A model generated the notes under the pieces. That model saw only the letters and a program-made list of their open reading frames with translations. It was not told where the DNA came from and did not search any database. From NCBI RefSeq assembly GCF_000760515.2, contig NW_013546154.1, positions 28,926 through 92,925 on the forward strand: a DNA stretch of 64,000 bases, read 5' to 3'. A program made the translations under genes and the position numbers. Position 1 is the first letter of the stretch. Each line of letters opens with the position of its first letter. This stretch comes from Mitosporidium daphniae. Taxonomy: Eukaryota; Microsporidia. Below are positions 1-10,409 of the stretch, one piece after another.

Positions 1-2755
1 GGAGTGGTCTGTAATTTGCTGCCTCCTGTGTTTCAGAAGAGGGAGACCGCTTACTATGTGGTTGCCTGCACCGGGCCTTCGTTTCACATTTATGACGTCG
101 AAAAATTGGATCTGCTGTTTATCGGACCTCATTATGACACACTTTACCGCCCATCTTCTGGCGAAAGTGCATCCATATGTGCCATTGCTGCCGTTGGGGA
201 TTTAACAATTGTCGCCATTCTTCCCTTTGGGGTCCTCTCCTTTTGCGAGAGAGCAAAAGAAACCTTCTCCATGAAGATTGACGGCTTTTCGCCGTCCAAT
301 CCGATCGTGCAGCTTGATAATATTGGCGAGTATGTTTTCGCTTTATTTGAAAATGGGCAGATTTTCCAGATCGACACGAGCAACAGAGGTATTGCATTGA
401 ATTGTTTCATGATCGGCCGTAGAAATTGTAAATTCCATCAAGCCTCATTCGGAAAGCGATGTTGATAGCCGTTGTATTGAGTTTCTGCATCCGAGCACTT
501 ATTTGAACAAGCTGCTGGTGGCTACCAACGATCACCATGTTAGCTTGTGGAACTTTCGTTCTGGAAAACATGTGCACACCCTGAAGTCGCTGGCAATCCT
601 ACCCCGCTCGCCGATCATGCGTATGACGCAAACCCCAGCGTTGGATGTCATTGCAATCTCGTTTTTAAACGGAACTTTTGGCTTTTTCGACATCAAAAAG
701 GATCAGCTCTTATTCCGCTTGCAGCAGCCTGGTGGTGGTGCCTCTTGTTTTTGCTTTAGAACAGGTAGCGTTGCAGATTTTTATCCCCAGTAGGTGCCCA
801 GAATCAGCAAATGATTACGTCCAATGCCGGCGGAGATATCTTTGTTTGGGACCTTGAGGAGAGAAACATTGTAGCCAAGATCGAATCGGCCCACTCTCAA
901 GCAATCACATCTATTTCGATGGTACCGGGGAAATCTCTTTTCCTTACTACTGGCTGCGACAACTCCATTAAGGTCCGCGATTTTTGATCGTAATATTTAG
1001 GAATGGATTTTTCCGGCATCCGGAAACTCGGCTGTGCCACAATTGCTAAAGTTTCGCTCAGGCCATTCATCGCCTCCATCTTTGATAGGCTTTTATGGGG
1101 ACGATGGCCACTTTATCCTTTCTTCCGGGGTTGACTGCTCTTTCCGCGTTTCGTCTCTTTACAAAGACTCGCAAGCCTTTGAATTATCACAAGCCAAAGA
1201 ACATCGGGCTGTTGGCCCGTTTTCTTCGTTTGTTTCAACCCTGTCGCCGTATAGTTCAAAAGGCGGTTCGGCGTGGGACAACATTCTTTCGTGCCATCAT
1301 GGCTCGAGCTTTTCGCAAAGTTGGTCATTCGATAAGAAAAGCATCGGATCGCATCGATTTGCATCTTCGGATGGTTCTGCTGTGGTTTGTTGCGCGCTCA
1401 GCCATTGCGGCCACTTTGGCTTTGTTGGAACCGATTCGGGGCATGTAGAAATCTACAATATGCAGTCTGGTCTGCACAGGGGCACCATCAATCATGGCCC
1501 CGCGCCAGTAAGTGCGGTGTGCTCCTCCTCTGATGGAGCAAAGTTCCTTTCGCTTTCTTTGGAGCATTTGCAACTGGTTGTCAAGTTTTGGACATTCAAA
1601 AACAGAAGACAACAGCATACTGAAAATCTGCCGCTGGCATTTGAACGGCAGCCAGGTTTAAAGGCGTATTTTGCACAGCATTTTGATAGCGATATGGTTG
1701 CCATTGCAGCTGGATGCCAAATTTTTGTATTCGATTTTTGTCTACAAAAAGCCGTCCGTGTTTTCAACGCGCCCCCCAAACACACCATCAATTCGATATC
1801 GTTTTCCGGAGACGGGAAGTGGGTTGTCACTGCCGGAAATGACTTTTGCGTCAATATTTGGGACATTCCCTCTGGCTCGCAGTACCATTCTCTTAATATT
1901 TACCCGGTATTGCCGACCGGCGCCGCTTTGTCGCCCAATGGCGAAACCTTGGCCATCATCGATGCAACATCGGTCTCCATCAAGCTTTGGTAGTTTTGGC
2001 GTGTTGTTTAATTGCTTTAGGACCAACAAAGCTTTCTATGGGCTATCAACTGTCAAAGAGGAAGCCCCCATTTCTGATTCAAGCTCCCTAATGGTGTTGA
2101 ATCCCGTGTTCCAAGACGACGGGCTTGTTAGCCTGAGCGCGCCGAACTCTTCATTTTGGAATCAGCTTGTCAACTTAGATCGCATCAAAGAGCAAAGCAA
2201 GCCTGCTCAGCCGGTAAAGCCAGAGTCGATCCCTTTTTTTCTTGACAAGCAAAGCTTAAATGCTGTTTCTGGGGCCAAAGAGTTTGAGAAGACCGCAAAA
2301 AAGATGCCTTGTTCGCCCGATGTTTGGTACACCGAGTTGGAAGCCTTATTAATGTCGCAATCGGATAATTGTAACGGTTTACACGGCTAACATTGATAGA
2401 TGGAGACATATTGCACCACTTCAAATCCTCTACTGCCAGTGCGATCGACTATTCCATTAGGACGCTTTCTGAAAATCGTATGATAGTCCGGTTTTTGGAG
2501 TTCCTTGAACACATGTTAATAACGAACAGCGATTTTGATTTGGTCAATGCCTATTTATCTGTCTTTATAGAGGTAACACTTGGTGCAAACTCATTCTATT
2601 AGAGTCACAGCGATTTAATGGCGTTCGGGGTTTGCGAGCATCAGCAAAAACTGGCATCGATAAAATCAATTCTAGAAAAGGCTGCTAGAATTGTTGACGA
2701 TTCCCTTCACACTTCGCTCGGCCTGATCCGCTATTGCAGCGGTCGGCTTCTTTAA
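1..2755 (+). CDS. UTP21: U3 snoRNP WD40 protein Utp21/WDR36, 5' partial
   Basis: Subunit of the UTP-B part of the nucleolar SSU processome that matures 18S rRNA. The reading frame is already open at base 1, so the N-terminus lies outside the window. Six short introns (389-422, 765-790, 973-1000, 1990-2020, 2371-2399, 2573-2602) join seven exons into 858 codons plus stop. The first residues match the Utp21 start of propeller one (SFHIYDVEKLDLLF). The linker with WDNILSCH and the later PFFL motif after a proline/lysine stretch are typical of the Utp21 C-terminal domain. WD-like ends such as IFVWD and VNIWD recur. Assignment is by family motifs; I am confident of Utp21 rather than another WD40 protein. 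SOF1 at the far end of the window works in the same complex. Confidence 0.9.
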
Positions 2756-2830
2756 TGGAGGCGCCCCTTATTTAATAATCACAACGACAACCACGACCAC
2801 AATAAATTCCTAATTTAATGTTTAGGCCTT

Positions 2831-3556
2831 CTAGGGGAAAATATGTTCAATCGTGGACTTGTTTGAAAAAATAAGGTATACGTGGTAGGCAGATAAAATA
2901 ACGAAAAACAGCGACCTAAATGCGGTGAACATCGTAAAAATCAGTACAAAAAAAGTTAGATGGCAAAACTGTTTGCAAGAAAAGAGAATTTTAGCATAGA
3001 TCACAAACATCAAAATCTCAACTACCGTGGTAATGACTATGAATGCGACAAACAGAAAATAGTTGGACTTTCCAATGCAGTTGGCAAGCCAGGGGCAATG
3101 GTGGTCAAACCCCTCTATACAAATGTTGCAGGTCGAACAATGATGTGCCTTTGGACCCTTGATGACCCGGCAAACATTGCAATATCGGCGAGCATTTAAA
3201 ACGGGGATTTTACCGGATACGGAAACATCATTTTCGGAGATATTCTTTTTTGAAATATCATTTTCGGAGAGATTCTTTTTTGAGATATCATGTTCTGAGG
3301 CTCTTTTTATCCTGCCTGGATCAGATAGGACCAGCAAGCAAAATAGGAAAAAGATAAACGAAAATCCAAAATATACCGATGGTAAGACGAAGGATGGGAA
3401 GATCGTCCAATAGCCTGCATAATGGAGATGAACATAAAACAAAAGAGGGAAAAACAGGAACAACAGGCCGATACTTACGACGATATTCTCGGGTAGCGAA
3501 AAAAAACTGATACTCGAATATGCTCGAAGAAAACAAAATGCTATCCTGCCTTTCAT
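2831..3556 (-). CDS. DHHC-type protein S-acyltransferase
   Basis: Integral membrane enzyme that attaches palmitate to cysteines of target proteins. Four hydrophobic segments are visible: two near the N-terminus, then a cytosolic loop with a DPG motif, the cysteine-rich domain with CNVCRVIKGPKAHHC and the catalytic FDHHCPW, then two more segments. A degenerate TTxE motif (STIEH) follows. The loop between DPG and the zinc domain contains a short internal repeat (SKKN-SEND type). I chose the ATG at 3556, giving 241 residues. An alternative start at 3624 spliced over 3593-3550 would give 249 residues and a different N-terminus; the sequence does not decide. The enzyme class is certain, the substrate unknown. 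Confidence 0.9.
   Translation of the reverse strand: MKGRIAFCFLRAYSSISFFSLPENIVVSIGLLFLFFPLLFYVHLHYAGYWTIFPSFVLPSVYFGFSFIFFLFCLLVLSDPGRIKRASEHDISKKNLSENDISKKNISENDVSVSGKIPVLNARRYCNVCRVIKGPKAHHCSTCNICIEGFDHHCPWLANCIGKSNYFLFVAFIVITTVVEILMFVIYAKILFSCKQFCHLTFFVLIFTMFTAFRSLFFVILSAYHVYLIFSNKSTIEHIFP
3227..3300. repeat. 30-bp tandem repeat inside the DHHC gene
   Basis: Two nearly identical 30-bp units (3227-3256 and 3257-3286, two differences) and a decayed third half-unit. They encode the repeated polar block in the cytosolic loop between the DPG motif and the DHHC domain. The repeat length keeps the frame, so copy number could vary without breaking the enzyme. Confidence 0.8.
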
Positions 3557-3634
3557 GTACAAAGAATAGCAAAAACCAAGCTTGTGGGCTTACAATAAGC
3601 ACCAATCAAATGGCCTCTAACCATATCCAGCTGA

Positions 3635-4168
3635 TGCCAAATTTTTATTTTTAAAATTTCGAAAAATCGTTCCTCAGCTAAAAAGCAAATCCCTTCGCTG
3701 AGGGAGGTTGCAGACCAGCTTTGTGCATTAAACGGCAAGCTAAACGGAAGGATCGATTCTTTGTTGATCGAGCTAAATGCTATAAAGAGTAGATTGCTTA
3801 ACGTGCTAGATTTTAACCGCAATTGCTTGCCTTTGGGATCGAATCTTCTCTACAAGCTGGATAGGGATGCCGAGGAGTGCGAGTTAAATGTGTTGAGCGG
3901 CCAATTTATTGGAAAATTTACGCAATGGATTTCGACGGTTTTGCTTCCCAAGCTGAGTCTTTTAAAGAAAATTCTGGAACAAGACATCCTTTGCTCGGAT
4001 GAATATAGAAATGCCTCCAAATTTACTCTTACCAACAGCCGCGAATCTTTTTTCGAGACGTTCGCGTTGTTGGATACCTTGCAGATACGAGTTTGTGCCA
4101 TTGCGAATCTATTGAGCATTGCCCCCTTCGATCTTTCTTCGATTCCTGGTTTGCTGTCCGAATTGTAA
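3635..4168 (+). CDS. Unidentified helical protein ORF without ATG
   Basis: A 534-base open frame follows a stop at 3632 and ends at 4168. Its translation is well mixed, leucine-rich and predicted helical (for example VADQLCALNGKLNGRIDSLL and LPKLSLLKKILEQ), like a real cytosolic or kinetochore-type coiled-coil protein, but there is no methionine codon in frame. A 5' exon would be expected. A possible acceptor lies at 3677 (CCTCAG), but I found no donor plus ATG upstream that gives the right frame. The ORF lies between the divergent DHHC gene and the convergent PPR gene. I do not recognise the family. It may be a real gene with an unseen first exon, or a decayed one. Confidence 0.45.
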   Translation, partial: CQIFIFKISKNRSSAKKQIPSLREVADQLCALNGKLNGRIDSLLIELNAIKSRLLNVLDFNRNCLPLGSNLLYKLDRDAEECELNVLSGQFIGKFTQWISTVLLPKLSLLKKILEQDILCSDEYRNASKFTLTNSRESFFETFALLDTLQIRVCAIANLLSIAPFDLSSIPGLLSEL

Positions 4169-4200
4169 TTTAGCGGTGCAAGTAAATTGTAGTTTCGCAT

Positions 4201-5649
4201 TTATTGGTACTTTCTTAATGTCTCGATGAGAGATTTTGTTTTCGCCAAATTGTCGGCCGACAGTGGAGCCTTTTGGTGTTCAAGAGTCTTGCGAATTGAC
4301 CAAAGTATTTTGGAATTTTCGAGTTTAAAAAGACAATCCCGAATGGCTTCCCTAACCCCCGCATCTTTACAAGCCTCAAAAATAGGGACAAAAACGGACA
4401 GGATTTCAATTTGCCTATCATATGGCCACTTTGGAAACTGTCGCTTATATTTGACTACTTCTTCCATCAAGTCAACAAAAGACAGCTCTTTTGAATGTTT
4501 CAACAACAACACGGCCCGCATGTATAAAGATAAGCAGATGGGGTCTTTTACCATTCGACCGTATTTTTCATAGTGAGTAATAAGAACAGACAAAAAATGC
4601 TCCTTTTTACACGTGCAGGCAGTTGACATGTAAATGGTCATTGCTAGACCATGAAAAAGCTCCGATTTGAGAAAAGGCGCTGATTTGGCATGCTCGTCCA
4701 CGATGGCAATACACTTTTCGGCGATCTTGATTCTTTCTGGGCTATCCAGTGCAAGGCCAGACATGTGCAGACGATACGCAGACAATAACGAACACACAAT
4801 AAAAGGGTCGATTTGTATTTTGGAGCAAACGGCCCCATCATAATAGGCCTCAATGAACCAAAGAGGGGCGTTTAAATTAATGGCAGCCTTGATGGCTATG
4901 CAAATGGTATCTGAACATGGGGCTATCCCAAAGCCAGGAGACAGAGGAAATTTATTTTCCTCAACAAATGGGGAGAAAACAACTCGTAGCGTGTCAAGGT
5001 CAGATCCGTACTTGTGGCCAAGAATACCAATGGCCTTGATCAGGGTATTAAAAACGAGCCTAAAATCCGTTTTTTGCTGTGAAGAGATTTTCAACTTCAT
5101 TTCTTGAAACTGGTCCCAACAAAAATTTAGAGGATCTTGCACTTGCTCCGTAAGCCGCGAATCTGGCCCACATGAATCCCTAGGCGATGCATCGAGCATG
5201 GCTCGCCTAATAATCGAATCCAAAAGAAGGTTGTATGAGATCAGGTCAGGAACAAGGGCTCTTTTCTTCATATCAACAAAAAACTTGTAAGCAAGCGCAG
5301 AGCAGCCGTGATCTCTGAGGCCCTTTAAAAGGGTATTGTAAACCGGGACACTTGGACGGACAAATAAAAAGTTTTTTTTACTTGATGAGGTCCGATTTTT
5401 TTGTACCAACTCTGACTTTTCTTTGTTGTTAACCTGCACCATTGAACAAAATAGCGCTAATGCGGCAGAAATCTTTCGCTTCTTAAAGAGGGCATTGATC
5501 CGATGCGATAGTTTAAAAGAAAAATAGGCTGTTTTCTTTTGCGTTTGAAGATGCTTGATTGTCGAGCTTTCCTCTTGGCTCGGCTTTCTTCTGAACCTCA
5601 ACGTCGAGAAGCGCGTTAAAATTTTCGATAAATTTGAAAAAACAAGCAT
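4201..5649 (-). CDS. PPR-repeat protein, probably mitochondrial
   Basis: Single-exon gene of 482 residues. The N-terminus (MLVFSNLSKILTRFSTLRFRRKP) is rich in Arg, Ser and Leu with no acid, as in a mitochondrial presequence. A clear pentatricopeptide pair occupies about residues 100-150: VYNTLLKGLRDHG...AYKFFVDM followed by LVPDLISYNLLLDSII. A weaker one (FNTLIKAIG) follows near residue 200. Such proteins bind organellar transcripts and act in stability, processing or translation. The target RNA cannot be read from the sequence. The start is the first ATG after an upstream AT-rich gap. Head-to-tail with PSF1 upstream, about 80 bases apart. Confidence 0.75.
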   Translation of the reverse strand: MLVFSNLSKILTRFSTLRFRRKPSQEESSTIKHLQTQKKTAYFSFKLSHRINALFKKRKISAALALFCSMVQVNNKEKSELVQKNRTSSSKKNFLFVRPSVPVYNTLLKGLRDHGCSALAYKFFVDMKKRALVPDLISYNLLLDSIIRRAMLDASPRDSCGPDSRLTEQVQDPLNFCWDQFQEMKLKISSQQKTDFRLVFNTLIKAIGILGHKYGSDLDTLRVVFSPFVEENKFPLSPGFGIAPCSDTICIAIKAAINLNAPLWFIEAYYDGAVCSKIQIDPFIVCSLLSAYRLHMSGLALDSPERIKIAEKCIAIVDEHAKSAPFLKSELFHGLAMTIYMSTACTCKKEHFLSVLITHYEKYGRMVKDPICLSLYMRAVLLLKHSKELSFVDLMEEVVKYKRQFPKWPYDRQIEILSVFVPIFEACKDAGVREAIRDCLFKLENSKILWSIRKTLEHQKAPLSADNLAKTKSLIETLRKYQ

Positions 5650-5726
5650 CAAAAAGCATTAAAAAAAAAATTAAAGTGGAATTTATTTAGTAAACACTCC
5701 CAAAACGGAACGCACGCAATGGCAAT

Positions 5727-6296
5727 TCAATCTACAAAAACAAGCTTCCGCTGCAACATTAAATGCCGCACATCATCTGCACGCACAAAATGAAGGGTAT
5801 CTGCATCGAGCGTTAGAAATCCGCGCTCCGTCTGAATGACGCCGCAATCTTCGACCACGCGAACGAGCGAAAAAAGCTTCCTGGGCCCGTCGGTAATGCT
5901 GCAGCCTTGGACAAACAAATCCAGCGATGGAAATAGGCCCTTAATAGTACCAAGGGAATTCTCGTACGATTTGATCAATTCGACTTCTTTCGAATCGGCA
6001 GGAGTATAGTGCTTCGAGAGACCCATCAACTGCTGCATGTGCTTGACCAGGGATGCAGTTAAGATGCGTTGAATTCTCAATATGGTTGTGTGATAAATAA
6101 GCAGCAGGTTTCTTTCCGATTCGCCCATCGATTCGTCTTGATCGCCCATCGTTGATTTCATGACAATGCCCTGTGCTTTGGAAAATAAATCGGCCATGTC
6201 TGACAAGGCGATCGATAGGCTTTTGTAGTTGAATTGGCTGTCCAAATAGGATGAGCACCTTGCCTCTTTCAGTAAGCAGAGTGCAGCGTTGCTCAT
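5727..6296 (-). CDS. PSF1: GINS complex subunit Psf1
   Basis: Subunit of the GINS tetramer that, with Cdc45 and Mcm2-7, forms the replicative CMG helicase. 189 residues in one exon, close to the usual 190-210. The N-terminal helical half contains LLIYHTTILRIQRI, matching the conserved Psf1 RNKRCLLAYH-type region. The C-terminal B domain holds RVVEDCGVIQTERG, LHFVRADDVRHLM and a short hydrophobic end, which is the Psf1 signature of beta strands after VLED.G. Neighbouring gene TRM1 starts its 3' end 29 bases upstream on the same strand. I see no unusual residues. Confidence 0.9.
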   Translation of the reverse strand: MSNAALCLLKEARCSSYLDSQFNYKSLSIALSDMADLFSKAQGIVMKSTMGDQDESMGESERNLLLIYHTTILRIQRILTASLVKHMQQLMGLSKHYTPADSKEVELIKSYENSLGTIKGLFPSLDLFVQGCSITDGPRKLFSLVRVVEDCGVIQTERGFLTLDADTLHFVRADDVRHLMLQRKLVFVD

Positions 6297-6324
6297 TGGT
6301 AAAAAGTTAATTTTATTTATTAAT

Positions 6325-8005
6325 TTAACTGGAGGCGCGGGCTCTAGGCAAGGGGCCCCAATTTGGCGGCGGTGCGTGGAACCTCACCAATCCTTGGCTG
6401 ACGGATTGGGATACCGCGTTGGGATGCACACCAAAGTCAATCAAACTAAATAGGAAAAGATGCCAATCGCGGTACCTTGCGATGCCAATGGACATGATTT
6501 TTTCGGCCGTATCTTCGCGGACTTCGGTTTTTGGCTTCTTGGTGGCAATGGGCTGCGATTTAACCTGAAAACAGTAAGTCAATGTATGCTGGTGGCACAT
6601 ACCCATTCTTTCATGATGTCCCAAAGAAACGTAATTGGGGCATCCGTCTTGATGCCCAAAGGGTCACAGTGGCTAATTGAAACCTGATACCCAGCATTCA
6701 ATAAAGCAGATCTGGCATTAAAAAACGAGGTCTAACTTGACGCTGACAAGCCGAGGCGTCGAAGTGTGCAAGATTTTCGACATATGCGGGATGGTCATGT
6801 AGAGAATCGAATTAATTTCCTATCGTTAGGCAAAAGACACGCAACCTCCGACAAAAGAGATAAGAATCCGCAAATCCTAGGCCTTGTGCCAAGGATAAAG
6901 TCGGTTGAGGACGACAAGAATTCCTGAAGGCTCAAAACAAACTCCTTCGAATGCAGGTTGGCACTCCAAATGGGACCGGCAACCTGCAGTTTTGTAGAAG
7001 AGCAAATTGAACAGCACGACACGGCAAGAGGGGAGTAGGCATACTTGTCGTTAGCAACAATGGCACCAATGGGCTGTGCGAAAAAGGTACGACATGCAGG
7101 GCAAGCAAGAACCAGAGCTCGTTTCCTACACAAATGAACCAAAGGCCTAACTTGACCGATTTCTTGACCTCAAGGGGCCCCTTATGGACACGGACAAAAA
7201 TACGAACATAAAAGTCAATTTTGACCGAAACCAGCGGCTCAATATACCTCCCATATCTGTTGGCGGCCGTCTCAACTGCATTGAGAAGCAGACGAATGGC
7301 CTTTTGATTATCGGGAATTTGGGTCTTACCATTTCTTGCGAATAGTCCGAGTGCAATGGAACGCCTTGATATTTGGCAAAGCACGTGCCGGGGTGCACTC
7401 CACAAAGAACCGCCATGTCGGTGCTAGTGATTGCCAGAAGACCGCCCGAAGATACTGCTTGTACGGCAGCATCCAAAAACGGAGATGCCGATCCATACGG
7501 ATCAACATCAATCAAGTCGAAAAAGCTTTGTTTTCCGGCCTCTTGATACATAAACGAGCTAAAGGGGAGCGAATATAACGTACTTTGCATCTTGGATGTT
7601 GATTTTTATCAGGTCCTCTTTAATTGCATTGTGGGCAATGTTTGCAGAAATGGTTTCCCTGACGCCGTGATCAAGGTCATTGGAAATGATCTGCGATGCA
7701 AGGGGAACCTGATGGGCATATCTGATGGCTCTAAATCCACTGGCTGTGAGAGCATCAAGAATTTTGAATGTGCTAGCAGAAGAACCCCGCGCTGCGGACG
7801 GTTTTGCCTTGGCCCGTTCATCTCGTTCCTTTGAAAAAAGTTTTGAAAAAAGATGTGCAATTAGCATCGAAAGATCCCTGTTGAATTCCTGGACAGGATT
7901 GTAAAATACCGACCGGTTATCGGGAACCAGGATCGACGAGATTCCCTCCTGGATGATTTTATATCCGTTGGGAGCATCGAGAGAACACTCGGTACCAGAT
8001 GGCAT
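6325..8005 (-). CDS. TRM1: tRNA (guanine26-N2)-dimethyltransferase Trm1
   Basis: SAM-dependent enzyme that dimethylates G26 of tRNA in nucleus and mitochondrion. Seven exons (introns 7583-7559, 7329-7301, 7151-7126, 6845-6820, 6736-6712, 6602-6565) give 503 residues. Motifs in order: [13 protein letters not shown] near residue 35, [15 protein letters not shown] (SAM site), [25 protein letters not shown] (catalytic DPYG), [26 protein letters not shown], a zinc-type CPAC/CSIC pair and [14 protein letters not shown], then the C-terminal SLSHA-like VSISHCDP block. An in-frame upstream ATG at 8056 would add a basic, hydrophobic leader (see findings). The divergent gene CMS1 starts 23 bases away. 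Confidence 0.93.
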
Positions 8006-8028
8006 GCGTAAATTAATTTTTTTAAAAA
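8006..8028. promoter_or_regulatory. 23-bp bidirectional start region TRM1/CMS1
   Basis: Only 23 AT-rich bases separate the chosen ATGs of TRM1 (minus) and CMS1 (plus). Core promoter elements or 5' UTRs must overlap the coding sequence of the opposite gene, or transcription starts very near the ATG. No TATA-like box can be assigned with confidence. Confidence 0.4.
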
Positions 8029-8869
8029 ATGCCAAAAAACACCGGTTCCCTATCATGTGCCGAAACACCGTCGGCGCCGCACCATCAAAACACGAGCCAA
8101 ATTGGCTCTGTCGATTCTCTAGAAAATGATGATTTTTATCATCCCAATGAATGCTCTGGAAAAAAGCGAAAATCTAGATCAGAGCATTTGGCAAATATAA
8201 AAAAGGTGGAAAGTGCAGTTCTTATTTCTAGAAAAAGGGTCAAAAGGTATTCGTGCCACATCCGATCTGCAACAACAACAACGATGTTGAAAAGGTCAAT
8301 TTATTGTTAAAGAAAACCAATCCCACCACCAATCTGTTGGTTAACACAGCTCATGTGCTCCATTCAGAAGGCACCTCTTTGGAACATGCCATTAAGAAGG
8401 GTAAAAATTCAACATGTAATCCCACGTATTAGGCGTGCCTGACTGGAAATCTGCTCTGGCAAAAAATACGGGATCGCCGCCGGTGTACCGCTCTCCCGTT
8501 GTGATAATTGTGTGCATGTCTGCGATCCGGGCCGTCGAACTAATCAAAAACGAATGCCAATCTTTTGGCCTGTTGTGTAAAATAGGAAAACTTTTTGCAA
8601 AGCATTTTTCAGTCGACGAGCAAAAGGCATATTTGAGTGGTAATGAGGTTCGTATTGCCGTGGGCACACCCCATCGACTCTCTGTCTTGATCTCAGATGG
8701 GACTTTATCTCTGTCGTTGTTGAGGCTGGTAGTTTTAGACCTGAAAAGCGATGCCAAGGGCAGAAACCTTATAGAAAGCAATGATACCTCAAAAGACCTT
8801 TCCCTGCTTTTACAAGACCATTTGATGAAGACCATCTGCGACGAGACCAGAATGTTTTTGTTCCATTAA
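8029..8869 (+). CDS. CMS1: Cms1-like ribosome biogenesis protein
   Basis: Three exons (introns 8206-8231, 8401-8432) encode 260 residues. After a polar, lysine-rich N-terminus comes the Cms1 core: SPVVIIVCMSAIRAVELI, then LFAKHFSVDEQKAYL, IAVGTPHRLSVLI and LRLVVLDLKSD. These resemble a degenerate DEAD-box N-lobe in which the GTP-R segment corresponds to helicase motif Ib, while Walker motifs are missing, as known for Cms1. The yeast relative is a nucleolar 90S/SSU processome factor. The function here is inferred from that family. Frames of all three exons fit without a stop. Confidence 0.8.
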
Positions 8870-9050
8870 ATTACATTGAAATTTTATTCCACTAAAAGCG
8901 CAAATGCACCGCACCGGCTTCCAGAATACGGGGCATGTAGCGTCTCTGCGCAGTTTTTTGTGACACATTTAAGCTTTTCTTCAAAGCTAAAAGGATCCAT
9001 TTACGGCAACATAATGCTCCCATGTTTTAGCGGTTATCATATAAACGCCG

Positions 9051-9150
9051 TCAAATGTCCCCAGATGCTGTCAAATGTGTCCAAATGCTATCAAATGTGT
9101 CCAAATGCTATCAAATGTGTCCAGATGCCGCCAAATCAACCCCAAATCAG
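9051..9150. repeat. 20-bp tandem repeat, about four to five copies
   Basis: Units starting TCAAATGTGTCCAAATGCTA run head to tail from 9051; copies two and three are identical, the outer copies carry one to three changes and a decayed fifth follows. The array lies in a 440-base stretch (8870-9310) with no supported gene. A plus-strand frame reads through it but begins without ATG and looks spurious. Otherwise I see nothing in this stretch. Confidence 0.85.
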
Positions 9151-9316
9151 AGATGGATCGAAAAGTGCCCAAAGTAAGTATTTCCATCAATGTCAATCAT
9201 CATCTTATTGTTTAATTGATGCCCTAATGGTATGAACCGTGGCTGACCATGGTCATTTTCGGGGATTTGCATGCATCGTGCTGACACCGACAATATCCGG
9301 AAACTTTGGATCACAA

Positions 9317-10327
9317 TCATCGATTTTGAGACATAAACAAAAAGCCTTTCACGAGGAAAAAAGAATAATGCGGTGAAAATGGTTTATAAGCACGGCCACT
9401 AGAAAAGTCCCTCAAAACAACTGTGGACACTCTGCCCTCCAATTGATTTTTCTTGGAATACATGACGCGCCTAAATGCAAATGAGATGACATTAAAATGT
9501 CGCCAAAACACTTGCAAATTGATTCTTTCCAAAGATTGGTAGCTTTTCGTACATTGGGCCAAAGTGGCCGGTTCTAGAAAACCTCCATTTTGGCAATTCC
9601 ATAATCTTTATCATATGCACAAAATTTCCAATCCCCACAAATCGGGATTTACTTTCAAATGTTCTAGATTCATTCAGCGTCTTCATGACAACCTCCACAT
9701 CTGGAGGGTAAGTCAAAATAGAGGAAAGAAAAGCAACGTAAATTTAGTACAGGCAATTCGAGATACCCTGATGTTGTTTATGACGACCCAGCATGTATCT
9801 GAATTTTGGGTTGTATTTTTGACAGAATTGACCACCTTTGGTGGCATTCCGCCCCTAAATGCAGATAGATTCTGCTCCAGTTTTTTGTAAAATTTGGATG
9901 CAAGGCACATTCATCCCGTCGATCGTCGAAGCACGAGTAAAAAAATCAACGTCTCCATGAATAGAAAATTCCGATCATTGTTAGTGTGGTGCAGTTTAGT
10001 TTGCTCCAGCTAATCTCCTCTAAAAGCTCTGCCCGCTTTAATTTTTGACATTTTGTACGGCTTTTCGCCTTTTGTTTGATAAAATTACCTTTCTCCGTTA
10101 TTGGCTTACCAGAAATGGTTATTGTAAGGGTCAATCGGAATTTTAGATGCCTTTCTTAAAGATGCTCGATAATTAGATGGATATGCACATGCACAGTTCT
10201 TTTGAAATGCTGGCCAAAGGCTATCGCTCCTGGGCTTATGATACGCCATTTTAGGAGCAGCCTGCCAGATAAGACTTGGTCAATGGAAAGCATTTCCATC
10301 AATGCTTTTGGTGTACCCATTGCTCAT
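9317..10327 (-). CDS. Unresolved multi-exon gene candidate
   Basis: Between the repeat array and RPA2 the minus strand holds several open segments of 45-75 codons in different frames, flanked by plausible GT and AG sites. Examples are a possible start at 10320 (MGTPKALMEMLSIDQ), a segment around 10134-9946 with LLEEISWSKL, one around 9910-9713 with GGMPPKVVNSVKN, one at 9716-9492 with FVGIGNFVHMIKIMELPKW, and a last at about 9500-9317 with KKNQLEGRVSTVVLRDF. The segments look protein-like but I could not join them into one frame with confidence and recognise no family. Boundaries are approximate. It could also be two genes or a decaying one. Confidence 0.3.
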
Positions 10328-10409
10328 TCGTATGTCAACAAACTTACAAGGCTCAAGTTTTCTATGGATTTGGTATTTATTTATCCAAGTACATTTGGAC
10401 GGCCCCATA

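Noticed and set aside
8876-9235. 119-codon plus-strand frame over the 20-bp repeats
   Set aside because: It starts without ATG, its C-terminal half is only the translated tandem repeat, and no domain is visible.
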